Shown piece after piece: positions 1 to 7,259 of a DNA stretch of 54,086 nt (position 1 is the stretch's first letter; each line of letters begins with the position of its first letter). A program made the position numbers and the translations under genes. The stretch is from CAYUIS01 sp964444825 (GTDB lineage Bacteria; Chloroflexota; Anaerolineae; B4-G1). Location: assembly GCA_964444825.1 (NCBI GenBank), contig CAYUIS010000015.1, forward strand, positions 1-54,086. Reading direction: 5' to 3'. Under the pieces are notes generated by a model. It had not been told where the DNA came from, did no database searches, and saw nothing but the letters and a program-made list of their open reading frames with translations.

Positions 1-425
1 TGGGGCAGGACGATCTTGACCGCCACCTCCCGCTCGATGAGGGGCTGTACCGCGCGGTAGACGACGCCAAAGCCGCCCGTGCCGATACGCTCGCCCAGAT
101 CGTAGCCCCGGATGGCCCGGCCGCTGAGATCCTCCTCGCCGATCTCCTCCGGCGTGGGGGGCGGGGTGGGCAGCGGTGAGGGTTCGGGGGTCTCGCGCAG
201 AGTCAGGCGGGCCAGCCGCACGAAGGTGGCTCGCTCCTCCAACGGGACGTTCAGCGACATTGCCATCCGCTCGGCGATCTGCTGGGAGGGGCGGAGCGCG
301 TCGGCCTCGATCTTGCGCACGGTGATGGTCGCGCAGGCGACCCGTCGCGCCAGCTCCGCCTGGGTCAGGTCAAGGACCCGGCGGTGCTCCTTGACGATGC
401 GTCCAAAGGACATCTCCTCGTTCAT
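1..425 (-). CDS. XRE-family HTH / Ser-Thr protein kinase fusion, N-terminal part (runs off window)
   Basis: The gene starts at an ATG at 425 on the minus strand and is open to the window edge, giving 141 residues. Residues about 8-62 form a Cro/C1-type helix-turn-helix (LTQAELARRV, then a recognition helix ending in IEADALRPS). A Pro-rich linker (80-95) leads to the start of a eukaryote-type kinase domain: glycine loop IGTGGFGVVY at 114-123 and AVKI with the ATP-binding Lys at 137. HTH-kinase fusions are familiar in Chloroflexota; I infer a cytoplasmic signalling protein that may bind DNA. A TTGAAA-N18-TATAAT promoter lies about 110 bases upstream. The catalytic loop and the C-terminal sensor region lie outside the window. 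Confidence 0.85.
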   Translation of the reverse strand, partial: MNEEMSFGRIVKEHRRVLDLTQAELARRVACATITVRKIEADALRPSQQIAERMAMSLNVPLEERATFVRLARLTLRETPEPSPLPTPPPTPEEIGEEDLSGRAIRGYDLGERIGTGGFGVVYRAVQPLIEREVAVKIVLP

Positions 426-534
426 CGTGGTACCCTCACCCCATTTTTGCTGGTGTGAGGAGGGGGCATCTAGCGCGGTGGAGACAGTATTGAGGGATGC
501 CTGCTCCTCGGCCTATTCGGAACCCACGACAATG

Positions 535-564
535 ATTATACACCAAACAGAGGGGGATTTTCAA
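535..564 (-). promoter_or_regulatory. Sigma70-type promoter for the HTH-kinase gene
   Basis: On the minus strand, TTGAAA (559-564) and TATAAT (535-540) are separated by 18 bases. The predicted start near 528 would give a leader of about 100 bases before the ATG at 425. Confidence 0.6.
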
Positions 565-654
565 GGGGTTTGCGCGTCTATATCGGTTTTTGTATCGGTC
601 CTCGACCACCGCAGCGGAGCGGTCAACCACTGGAGAGCACCCTTCTTACTGACA

Positions 655-687
655 AGATTGGTCCAATCTTGAAGATTGGACCAATCT
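655..687. repeat. Nested palindrome, two copies of a 16-17 base inverted repeat
   Basis: The arm at 656-670 is the exact reverse complement of 672-686 with one base between. Each arm is itself palindromic (AGATTGG/CCAATCT). This looks like a dispersed short-repeat family unit; only one occurrence is seen in the window. Confidence 0.7.
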
Positions 688-773
688 CAGAAGCCGCGTA
701 AGGTCAGACGTGCTGCATTCGTCGAAAGGCGCGGAGGGCTGGTGGATCGACAGATCTTGTCGAACGCAGAAAA

Positions 774-823
774 ACGCAGATTAGCGCAGATGGAAAACCA
801 GCGTTATCTGCGTTAGTCTGCGT
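774..823. repeat. Imperfect inverted repeat of CGCAGATTNGCGCAGAT type
   Basis: Arms 774-791 and 806-823 pair over 18 positions with two mismatches around a 14-base loop. The theme (GCAGATT / AATCTGC) resembles dispersed intergenic repeats of environmental bacteria; the flank 765-773 carries a further partial copy. Confidence 0.65.
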
Positions 824-917
824 CCAGAATTGCCTAATGTGTGAGAAACAAGTCCCGCAAGGCTCGGGGCACTACTTGAGCGATCGCAGCCGTCGCCTAT
901 GCAATAACGGTCATTAC

Positions 918-1808
918 CTACGCCATAGCGACCACCGCTCGAGCGATGGCCTGGATGTGCGCCGGGGTCGAGCCGCAGCAGCCGCCCACCAACCGCACCC
1001 CCTGGGAGACGAACTTGAGGGCATAGTCGGCCATATCCTCCGGCGAGGCGTCATAGACCTCCTCTCGCCCCACCATATGTGGCTTGCCCGCGTTCGGCTT
1101 GGCGATCAGGATTGCCTCCGGCACGGCTGCGTGCATCGCGGCGATGGCCCCCTCGGTCATCTCCAGCGTCGCCCCGCAGTTGGCGCCGACCGCGTCCGCG
1201 CCCATCGCTAGCAGTGTCTCCGCTGCCTGCTCCGGTCTCGTTCCCATATTCGTCCGCCCGCCCCGGTCGAAGGAGAGAGTGACAAAGATAGGCACGCTGG
1301 CCTTGCCAGATATGGCCTGCTGTACTCCCTCGACGGCGGCACGAGCTTCGTTCAGGTCTGACATGGTCTCGATGTAGAGCACGTCCACGCCAGCCTCGGC
1401 CAAGGCAGCCGCCTGCTCGGCAAAGTTATCGACCGCCTCCTCGTAGGTGAGCTTGCCCACGGGGACCATAAGCTCCCCCAACGGGCCGATGTCACCGGCC
1501 ACGTAGGCACGATCTCCGGCAGCCTCGCGGGCGACCTCGACCGCCCGCCGGTTGACCTCGGCCACACGGTCGGCCAGCCCAGGACGCGTCAGACGCTTCC
1601 GCGTCCCGCCAAAGGTGCAGGTCAGGATCATGTTTGACCCGGCCTCGATGTAGGCAGCGTGGACGCCACGCACGGGATCAGGGTTCTCCAGCAGCCAGCC
1701 CTCGGGGGATGCGCCGGTAGGCAACCCCGCCGCCTGCAGCATAGTACCCATCGCTCCATCCGCGACGAGGACATCGCCACGCCTCAGCCGGGAAAGGATG
1801 TCTTCCAT
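918..1808 (-). CDS. Homocysteine S-methyltransferase domain protein (MetH N-terminal-like)
   Basis: A 296-residue TIM barrel of the homocysteine S-methyltransferase family, which moves a methyl group, here probably from a corrinoid, to a thiol such as homocysteine. Family signs are DGAMGTMLQ near residue 17, TCTFGGTR near 64, GANCG with Cys211, and GGCCGSTP with Cys277-Cys278. These three Cys match the zinc ligands. The start chosen (ATG 1808) lies two bases after the stop of the upstream corrinoid protein; longer in-frame starts would overlap that gene. Only the homocysteine module is present: no folate-binding, B12 or SAM-reactivation domain is fused, so the neighbour probably supplies the cobalamin. 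The natural methyl donor cannot be read from sequence. Confidence 0.88.
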   Translation of the reverse strand: MEDILSRLRRGDVLVADGAMGTMLQAAGLPTGASPEGWLLENPDPVRGVHAAYIEAGSNMILTCTFGGTRKRLTRPGLADRVAEVNRRAVEVAREAAGDRAYVAGDIGPLGELMVPVGKLTYEEAVDNFAEQAAALAEAGVDVLYIETMSDLNEARAAVEGVQQAISGKASVPIFVTLSFDRGGRTNMGTRPEQAAETLLAMGADAVGANCGATLEMTEGAIAAMHAAVPEAILIAKPNAGKPHMVGREEVYDASPEDMADYALKFVSQGVRLVGGCCGSTPAHIQAIARAVVAMA

Positions 1809-1810
1809 CG

Positions 1811-2452
1811 TCACACTCCCAGCAGTTGCTTTACCACCTCTACCGCTTCGTTGGCATTCTCGGCGTAGGCATCGGCGCCAATGGTCTTGGCCCACTCGGT
1901 GCTGGCCGGCGCGCCGCCAATGACGACCTTGACCTCGTCACGAAGGCCAGCCTCCTTCAGCGCTTCGATGACCACCTCCTGGTTGCGCATCGTCGTCGTC
2001 AGCAGCGCCGAGAGGCCAACGATGTTCGCACCGGTCTCTTGCACCTGCTTGATAAACGCGCTGGCGGCTACGTCCACCCCCAGATCGTGGACCTCAAACC
2101 CGGCTGCCGAGAGCATCGTCGCCACCAGGCTCTTGCCGATCTCGTGGATGTCGCCTTCGACAGTGCCAATGACGACGGTACCCAATACCTGGCGCTTTTC
2201 CTGGCGTGCGACCAACTCTGGCTCGAACACGGCCATAGCGGCCTTCATCGCTTCCGCGGACATCACCAGGTCGGGGATAAAGTACTCGGCGCTTTCGTAC
2301 TTTTCGCCGACGATCTCCATAGCCGGGTTGAGGGCCTCCTCAATGGCCGTCAGCGGTGCGACGCCAGCCTCCAGGGCCTGGGCCGCCAGCTCTTTCGCCT
2401 GGTCAGGCTCGCCGAGGACGACGGATTCGTGCAGTTGTTCTAGGACTTTCAT
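1811..2452 (-). CDS. Corrinoid (B12-binding) methyltransferase protein
   Basis: A 213-residue two-domain protein: an N-terminal helical cap (about 1-85) and a Rossmann-like cobalamin domain (about 88-210). The B12 signature is plain: GDIHEIGK at 100-107 with Asp101, His103 (lower axial cobalt ligand) and Gly106, then GLSALLTTTM and VVIGGAPAS. Proteins of this size are methyl carriers (MtbC/MttC/MtaC-like) that shuttle methyl groups between a substrate methyltransferase and an acceptor enzyme. The homocysteine methyltransferase follows two bases after its stop, so the pair probably works together. No substrate-specific MtbB/MttB-type gene adjoins. The RBS is AAGGAGT just upstream of ATG 2452. 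Confidence 0.9.
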   Translation of the reverse strand: MKVLEQLHESVVLGEPDQAKELAAQALEAGVAPLTAIEEALNPAMEIVGEKYESAEYFIPDLVMSAEAMKAAMAVFEPELVARQEKRQVLGTVVIGTVEGDIHEIGKSLVATMLSAAGFEVHDLGVDVAASAFIKQVQETGANIVGLSALLTTTMRNQEVVIEALKEAGLRDEVKVVIGGAPASTEWAKTIGADAYAENANEAVEVVKQLLGV

Positions 2453-2517
2453 TGGTTGACTCCTTGTTTCTGGATATTGAATACTGGATACGTATTGTCA
2501 TTCACACGGTCATCGTC

Positions 2518-2550
2518 AAAAAACGGGCGGGCGGGCACAAGGCCCCGCCC
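2518..2550 (-). terminator. Rho-independent terminator after the cruF-like gene
   Basis: On the minus strand a GC-rich hairpin (CCCGCCC 2544-2550 against GGGCGGG 2529-2535, or in the alternative register 2525-2531) is followed by a run of six T (2518-2523). The hairpin also resembles a common dispersed GGGGCGGG/CCCGCCC palindrome. Confidence 0.7.
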
Positions 2551-2554
2551 CTAC

Positions 2555-3385
2555 TTATGTCGCCACGGTGTTTGGGGCAACCTGTAGCAGCGCGATCAGA
2601 CATGGCGTTCCCATCGCGAAAAAGGCGACGACGGCCAACTCTGGCCGGCCCAGCAGCGAGTAACCCACAGGATAGCCCAGGGCCAACATGCCGTAGATGA
2701 ACAAGGGCAGCCGTTCGAAAGTCCGCTCCCCCTGCCTCCAAATGCCTCTTGGGGGCCAGCGGGCCTCCAGGACCCGGTAGATCAGGTAAACGGTCAGCGT
2801 CGTCGCCAGCCAACCGACGAAATTGCGCGCCGGGATGCCAAAGAACGGTCCATCGACGTGCCACGTCCAGTGGCCATACATCACCATCTGTGGATCCACG
2901 GCCAGGTCCCAGGCGGTCATCAGCATCGCGCTGAGGGCCGCCAGTCCGATCAGCCGGACCGGATCGGGAAGCGGCTTGCTGACCACGCGCCCATCGACCA
3001 GATAGTTAGCCAGGGCATAGCTGGGATATATTACCATAAACCAAGCCATAGGGACGACCAACGGGACACCAAACAGCTTGGGGCCCAGATGGTCCGTGTA
3101 GTGATAGGGGCCATAAATCACGCCGGTAGCAACCCCCACCCCTTCAAAAACCAGGCTGATGGCGGCGGACAGAGCAAAGAAACTCAGCGCGTGGCGAGGA
3201 CCCAGCATATAGATGGCGTGAGACAGGCTAAATCCGCCCAAGAGCACGGCCACAAGAATATAGGCCATCGGTGGGGCCGCCCCCAGGACCGGCGTGAGCA
3301 CAAAGTAGGTGTTAAGCAGGGTATAGGTCCAGAACAGGACAAAAACCAGAACACGCCAGCGGCTAGGTACGGATGACGGTCCCAT
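2555..3385 (-). CDS. CruF-like carotenoid hydratase family (DUF422) membrane protein
   Basis: A 276-residue integral membrane protein with about seven hydrophobic helices. The region GVIYGPYHYTDHLGPKLFGVPLVVPMAW and the later WDLAVDPQMV and GIPARNFVGW segments are characteristic of the DUF422 carotenoid family, whose characterised members (CruF) hydrate the 1,2 double bond of carotenoid end groups. Chloroflexota commonly carry such genes, but no phytoene synthase or desaturase is in this window, so the substrate is unknown. The start lies 10 bases after lepB ends, on the same strand, which suggests co-transcription from the lepB promoter and termination at the hairpin at 2518-2550. Confidence 0.82.
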   Translation of the reverse strand: MGPSSVPSRWRVLVFVLFWTYTLLNTYFVLTPVLGAAPPMAYILVAVLLGGFSLSHAIYMLGPRHALSFFALSAAISLVFEGVGVATGVIYGPYHYTDHLGPKLFGVPLVVPMAWFMVIYPSYALANYLVDGRVVSKPLPDPVRLIGLAALSAMLMTAWDLAVDPQMVMYGHWTWHVDGPFFGIPARNFVGWLATTLTVYLIYRVLEARWPPRGIWRQGERTFERLPLFIYGMLALGYPVGYSLLGRPELAVVAFFAMGTPCLIALLQVAPNTVAT

Positions 3386-3395
3386 CGGTCAGCCA

Positions 3396-4043
3396 CTAAT
3401 CCACGATCTTGATCTTATCCAGCGGCCAATATAGCAACCAGGCCCGCCCGACCAGCCGGTCCACCGACACCGCGCCAAAGGAACGAGAATCCCGGGAACT
3501 GCCCCGGTTGTCTCCCAGGACAAACACGTGCAGCGGGGGCACGAGCGTAGATGGATAGTTGGGACCACCCTGCTGAGTCGTCCAGCGCTCCTCCAACAGC
3601 TCTCCGTTGATCCAGACCTGCCCGCCCCTCACCTCCACCATCTCGCCAGACAATGCCACCACCCGCTTGATCAGAGGCTCGTCCTCACCCGGCACATCCA
3701 CGATGACGACATCGCCGCGTCGCGGACCGTGGAAGAAACGATAGGTGATCTTTTCCACCATCACGCGCTGGTCATAGTTCAGATTGGGCTGCATACTCGG
3801 ACCCTGGACGACCATCGCCTGGGCCACAAACACATTGATAAAGAGGGCAATGATCACGGCCGGGACGATGGTGCTCGCTAAATCCCACACAACCCGCAAC
3901 AGGGTATGCCCAACCGTGGGTTGGTCATCCATTGGCTCGGATACCGTTGAAGCTGAGCCTACCAGTGCAGACGCCCCATCTGCGTTCAGCCCATGCTCTG
4001 AACTGGGATTTTCAGCCTTAGGCAGTGTCTCTCTCGTGCCCAT
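3396..4043 (-). CDS. lepB: Signal peptidase I
   Basis: A 215-residue type I signal peptidase that removes signal peptides from exported proteins. A cytoplasmic N-terminal tail (1-52) precedes one transmembrane helix (about 56-76). The catalytic Ser83 sits in GPSMQP and the general-base Lys126 in LIKRVVALSGE; GDNRGSSRDSR near 177-187 is the conserved box E region. The periplasmic domain is short, as in Gram-positive-like enzymes. A TTGGCA-N17-TATACT promoter precedes it. The start could also lie at an internal ATG (residue 38) without loss of the core. Confidence 0.93.
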   Translation of the reverse strand: MGTRETLPKAENPSSEHGLNADGASALVGSASTVSEPMDDQPTVGHTLLRVVWDLASTIVPAVIIALFINVFVAQAMVVQGPSMQPNLNYDQRVMVEKITYRFFHGPRRGDVVIVDVPGEDEPLIKRVVALSGEMVEVRGGQVWINGELLEERWTTQQGGPNYPSTLVPPLHVFVLGDNRGSSRDSRSFGAVSVDRLVGRAWLLYWPLDKIKIVD

Positions 4044-4078
4044 CCTTGTGCTCGCGTATTCTCTAAAGTACAGAGGGA

Positions 4079-4107
4079 AGTATAACCGTTATCACACCGG
4101 TTGCCAA
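4079..4107 (-). promoter_or_regulatory. Promoter for lepB, with inverted repeat in the spacer
   Basis: Minus strand TTGGCA (4102-4107), 17-base spacer, TATACT (4079-4084). The spacer region carries AACCG...CGGTT (4084-4102), a possible operator, though that is speculative. Confidence 0.6.
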
Positions 4108-4118
4108 GTTCAAATGGA

Positions 4119-5627
4119 TCACAGCCGCCCATAAACCTCGGTCAGCTCCCGCAGACGCCGCGCGATGTCATCGGTCAATGCGCCGGGCAAGAGACGCCAG
4201 CACCAATTGGGAGCGCCGACGGTGCCCGGGACGTTCATTCGTGAATCGTGCCCCAGGCTCAGCAGGTCCTGAACCGTGGTGATGGCCGTGTGGGCCACAG
4301 AGGCCCACGCCAGGCGAATCATTTCCCAGGCAAGATCGGATCCATCGCTGCCCAAATACCTATCGGCGTAGGCTCGCTCCGCTTCCGTGGAGGTAGCCTG
4401 GTACCAGCCCACGACCGTGTCGTTGTCGTGCGTACCGGTGTAGACCATACAATCCCGAGAAAAGTTGTGAGGCAAGAAGGGATCCTTGGCGCCAGAACTG
4501 AAAGCAAACTGCAATACCTTCATACCAGGGTAGCCAAACTCGGCCTGCAAAGCGTCCACGCCAGCGCGCGATTCTTGGTCAAAGTCACCCAGGTCCTCAG
4601 CGATGATAGCCACATCGCCCAGCGCAGCGGTGACGGCGTGGAGTAGGTCAGCCCCAGGACCGTGCAACCAGCGTCCCTCGATCGCCGTCTCCCTGCCTGC
4701 CGGGATCTCCCAATAGTTGTAAAAGCCTCGGAAGTGGTCAATGCGCACCACATCGGCCTGGGTAAATGCCATACGGAACCGTGCGATCCACCAAGCATAT
4801 CCACCCTCGGCCATGACCTCCCAACGGTAGATAGGATGACCCCAAAGCTGCCCCGTAGCACTGAAATAGTCTGGGGGCACGCCAGAGACGACCCTGGGCT
4901 GGAGATCCTCATCAAAGTGATACAAGTGCGTATTGGCCCACACGTCAGCGCTGTCCATCGAGACAAAGATGGGGATATCACCGATGATACGAATGTCCTG
5001 TGCGTTGGCGTACCGTTTGACGGCCAGCCACTGCTCGAAGAACTGCCATTGACGGTACTTTTGGTTCTCGATCTCCTCGGCCAGCGAAACACGCCACCGC
5101 GCCAGCGCTTCTGGCTCACGGACGACAACCTTCGGCTCCCACTCGTGCCAGGGACGGAGGTCGTGGGCATCCTTGACCGCCATAAACAGAGCAAAGTCGT
5201 CTAGCCAGAAGGCCTGCTCCCGGCAGAAGCGAGCAAAAGCTTCCCGTTGATCGGCCGGCCCCTCGGCTCGGAAGTTGGCAAAGGCTGTATCCAACAGGCC
5301 CATCTTGTACCTGATAACGGGTCCGAAATCGACCCGTTCGTCAGCAAATACGGGCACATCCTCCAGATCAGCCTCCGAGAGGTGACCAACCGCCACCAGT
5401 TTCTCCGGGCTGATGAGCATCGGGTTACCGGCAAAGGCGGAGAGTGTCTGGTAAGGAGAATCGGCGTAGCCTGTGGGGCTCAGGGGAAGCATCTGCCAAT
5501 AGGACTGGCCGGCTGCCGCCAGGAAATCCACAAACCGAAAAGCCCCATCTCCAAGGTCGCCAATGCCAAAGTCGCCGGGGAGCGATGTCGGATGCATCAG
5601 GATGCCACTACAGCGCGGGAACTTCAT
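4119..5627 (-). CDS. malQ: 4-alpha-glucanotransferase (GH77 amylomaltase)
   Basis: A 502-residue enzyme of the usual GH77 length that transfers alpha-1,4-glucan segments between maltodextrins or glycogen-derived chains in the cytoplasm. Visible family residues are the opening GILMHPTSLPGDFGIGDLG, the nucleophile Asp297 in VVRIDHFRG, the acid/base Glu344 in IIAEDLG and Asp401 in GTHDNDT, with SPYQTLSAFAGNP near 57-69. The start ATG at 5627 follows a GGAGG ribosome site. An extended -10 promoter lies about 50 bases upstream. No other glycogen genes adjoin, so it appears to be a single-gene unit. Confidence 0.95.
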   Translation of the reverse strand: MKFPRCSGILMHPTSLPGDFGIGDLGDGAFRFVDFLAAAGQSYWQMLPLSPTGYADSPYQTLSAFAGNPMLISPEKLVAVGHLSEADLEDVPVFADERVDFGPVIRYKMGLLDTAFANFRAEGPADQREAFARFCREQAFWLDDFALFMAVKDAHDLRPWHEWEPKVVVREPEALARWRVSLAEEIENQKYRQWQFFEQWLAVKRYANAQDIRIIGDIPIFVSMDSADVWANTHLYHFDEDLQPRVVSGVPPDYFSATGQLWGHPIYRWEVMAEGGYAWWIARFRMAFTQADVVRIDHFRGFYNYWEIPAGRETAIEGRWLHGPGADLLHAVTAALGDVAIIAEDLGDFDQESRAGVDALQAEFGYPGMKVLQFAFSSGAKDPFLPHNFSRDCMVYTGTHDNDTVVGWYQATSTEAERAYADRYLGSDGSDLAWEMIRLAWASVAHTAITTVQDLLSLGHDSRMNVPGTVGAPNWCWRLLPGALTDDIARRLRELTEVYGRL

Positions 5628-5674
5628 ATGTGGGACCTCCGTGGCGTTTTTGTATCTGCCGCCTGGGCGCGCCC

Positions 5675-5683
5675 ATTATAGCA
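5675..5683 (-). promoter_or_regulatory. Extended -10 promoter element for malQ
   Basis: Minus strand reads TGCTATAAT, a TGn extended -10 with perfect TATAAT (5675-5680). No good -35 is seen 17-18 bases upstream, as is usual for extended -10 promoters. Confidence 0.45.
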
Positions 5684-5921
5684 GAGTTTCCAGCTTGCGC
5701 ACATCCTCGATAGGGCAATCGCATTGGGCTGACCATAGCTCTGAGCCTCGTCCTCGGGGCGCCTTGCGCGATGAGAATCCGCTGTTGTAGCCCGATCTCG
5801 TGAAAGCCGCCCTCGGGGATGAGGCTGGGAGCGCTAAATGCGATGGCCCTGCATCCCCGAACGATGGTCTTTGCCGAAGGGGCCTCCACGGGTCTGGGCG
5901 TTCGGCGGCGGGCACTCGGGG

Positions 5922-5950
5922 TTGCCGGAACAGAGACCTCATCCTATAAT
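5922..5950 (+). promoter_or_regulatory. Promoter for the sbcD-like gene
   Basis: TTGCCG (5922-5927), a 17-base spacer and TATAAT (5945-5950), about 68 bases before the ATG at 6019. Confidence 0.6.
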
Positions 5951-6018
5951 AGCGTATGAGATGTGATGAACGTGTTATACAGAGGGGGCATAGACCACCC
6001 TCGCAGCCCGATTGAGCA

Positions 6019-7248
6019 ATGACAAAAATCAATCTCCTTCACTTTGCAGATCTGCACATCGGCATGGAAAACTATGGCCGGCTCGATCCCACCACGGGTG
6101 TGAACGGGCGGGTGCTCGATTTCCTGCACCGCTTCGACGAGCTGATCGACTACGCGCTGGCGCATGAAGCGGACCTGGTGGTTTTCGCTGGGGACGCATT
6201 CAAAACCCGCAATCCCAACCCCACCTATCAGCGAGCGTTTGCCCGCCGCGTCAAGCGACTTGCCGACGCTGGGGTGCCAGTCGTCCTGCTGGTAGGCAAC
6301 CACGACCTACCAACGATGGTCCAGCGAGCCTCCAGCGTGGATATCTTCCACATTCTGGACGTTCCCAACGTCGTCGTGGGGAACGACGAGCGCGTTCACA
6401 GAGTCGAGACCCGACACGGACCGGTGCAGGTCGCCACCGTCCCATACCCCGTGCGCCAGCGGCTCCTGGCCCACGATGAGTATCGTGGTCTCTCCATCGA
6501 AGAACTGGATCGTGCGGTTCAGGACATTGTCACGGGCAACATCGAAGCGATGGTGGCCCAACTTGACCGGGATCTGCCGGCGGTGCTGACCGCTCACCTG
6601 AGTGTCTCTGGCGCTACCTACGGTTCCGAGCGTAGCGTGATGATCGGTCGGGATGCGGTCGTCCTCAAATCAGCACTGGTCGATCCAGCTTGGGATTACG
6701 TCGCGTTGGGCCACATCCATCACCACCAAAGCCTTAACGGTGAGGCTTATCCTCCCATCGTGTATGCTGGCAGCCCTGAGCGAATCGACTTTGGCGAGGA
6801 GGGACAGGTCAAGGGGTTCTGCTGGGTGGAATTAGCGCGGGGAGAGACGACGTGGGAATTCATCGAACTGGACACCAGGCCATTTGTCACCGTGCGCGCG
6901 GATGTACGCGCGCACCCGAGTCCGCTGATGGCACTACAGCAAGAGATCGCCAATCATGATCTACAGGGAGCCGTGGTACGGTTGATCCTCCAATTACAGG
7001 AGGCGCAGGAACCCCTGGTGCGCGACCGGGATGTGCGCGCGCTGTTATCCGACGCCTACTTTATCGGTGGCATCAACCGCGAGGTAGAACGAGAGGCACG
7101 AGTGCGGCTGGGAAACCTAGCGCCAGAGGAGATGAGCGATCACCAGTTGCTGGCGAGATATCTGGAAACCAGGAACACCGATCCCGAGCGCACAAAAGCC
7201 CTGTTGCAGCACGCAGAGGCCATATTCGAGGGAGAGGAAAACGTCTGA
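6019..7248 (+). CDS. sbcD: SbcD/Mre11-type DNA repair exonuclease
   Basis: A 409-residue calcineurin-like phosphoesterase of the SbcD/Mre11 family. The metal-site motifs are all present in order: DLHIG (Asp11, His13), VVFAGDAF, LLVGNHDLP, LTAHLSVSG and ALGHIHHHQ, followed by YAGSPERIDFGE, typical of SbcD. With SbcC the family trims hairpins and blocked double-strand ends. Unlike the usual operon, no sbcC ATPase follows: the next gene (rsmA) is convergent. The partner must be elsewhere, or this is a solo nuclease. The C-terminal 130 residues are helical and charged, as in proteins that bind SbcC. Confidence 0.88.
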   Translation: MTKINLLHFADLHIGMENYGRLDPTTGVNGRVLDFLHRFDELIDYALAHEADLVVFAGDAFKTRNPNPTYQRAFARRVKRLADAGVPVVLLVGNHDLPTMVQRASSVDIFHILDVPNVVVGNDERVHRVETRHGPVQVATVPYPVRQRLLAHDEYRGLSIEELDRAVQDIVTGNIEAMVAQLDRDLPAVLTAHLSVSGATYGSERSVMIGRDAVVLKSALVDPAWDYVALGHIHHHQSLNGEAYPPIVYAGSPERIDFGEEGQVKGFCWVELARGETTWEFIELDTRPFVTVRADVRAHPSPLMALQQEIANHDLQGAVVRLILQLQEAQEPLVRDRDVRALLSDAYFIGGINREVEREARVRLGNLAPEEMSDHQLLARYLETRNTDPERTKALLQHAEAIFEGEENV

Positions 7249-7259
7249 TGCCGTCGGGT

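Larger units (their letters stand above)
426..917. other. Intergenic region with promoter and two palindromic repeats
   Basis: No convincing gene is seen between the HTH-kinase and the homocysteine methyltransferase stop. It holds the kinase promoter and leader (426-564), a double palindrome at 655-687 and an imperfect inverted repeat at 774-823. Short ORFs here overlap the kinase or have no family resemblance. Confidence 0.6.
5628..6018. other. Divergent intergenic region between malQ and sbcD-like gene
   Basis: It contains the malQ RBS and extended -10 box, and near its right end a good sbcD promoter. The middle (about 5700-5920) shows nothing I can support as a gene or RNA. Confidence 0.5.

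Noticed and set aside
5700..5920. Short ORFs between malQ and the sbcD-like gene
   Set aside because: They lack ribosome sites and family resemblance and overlap the promoters of both flanking genes.
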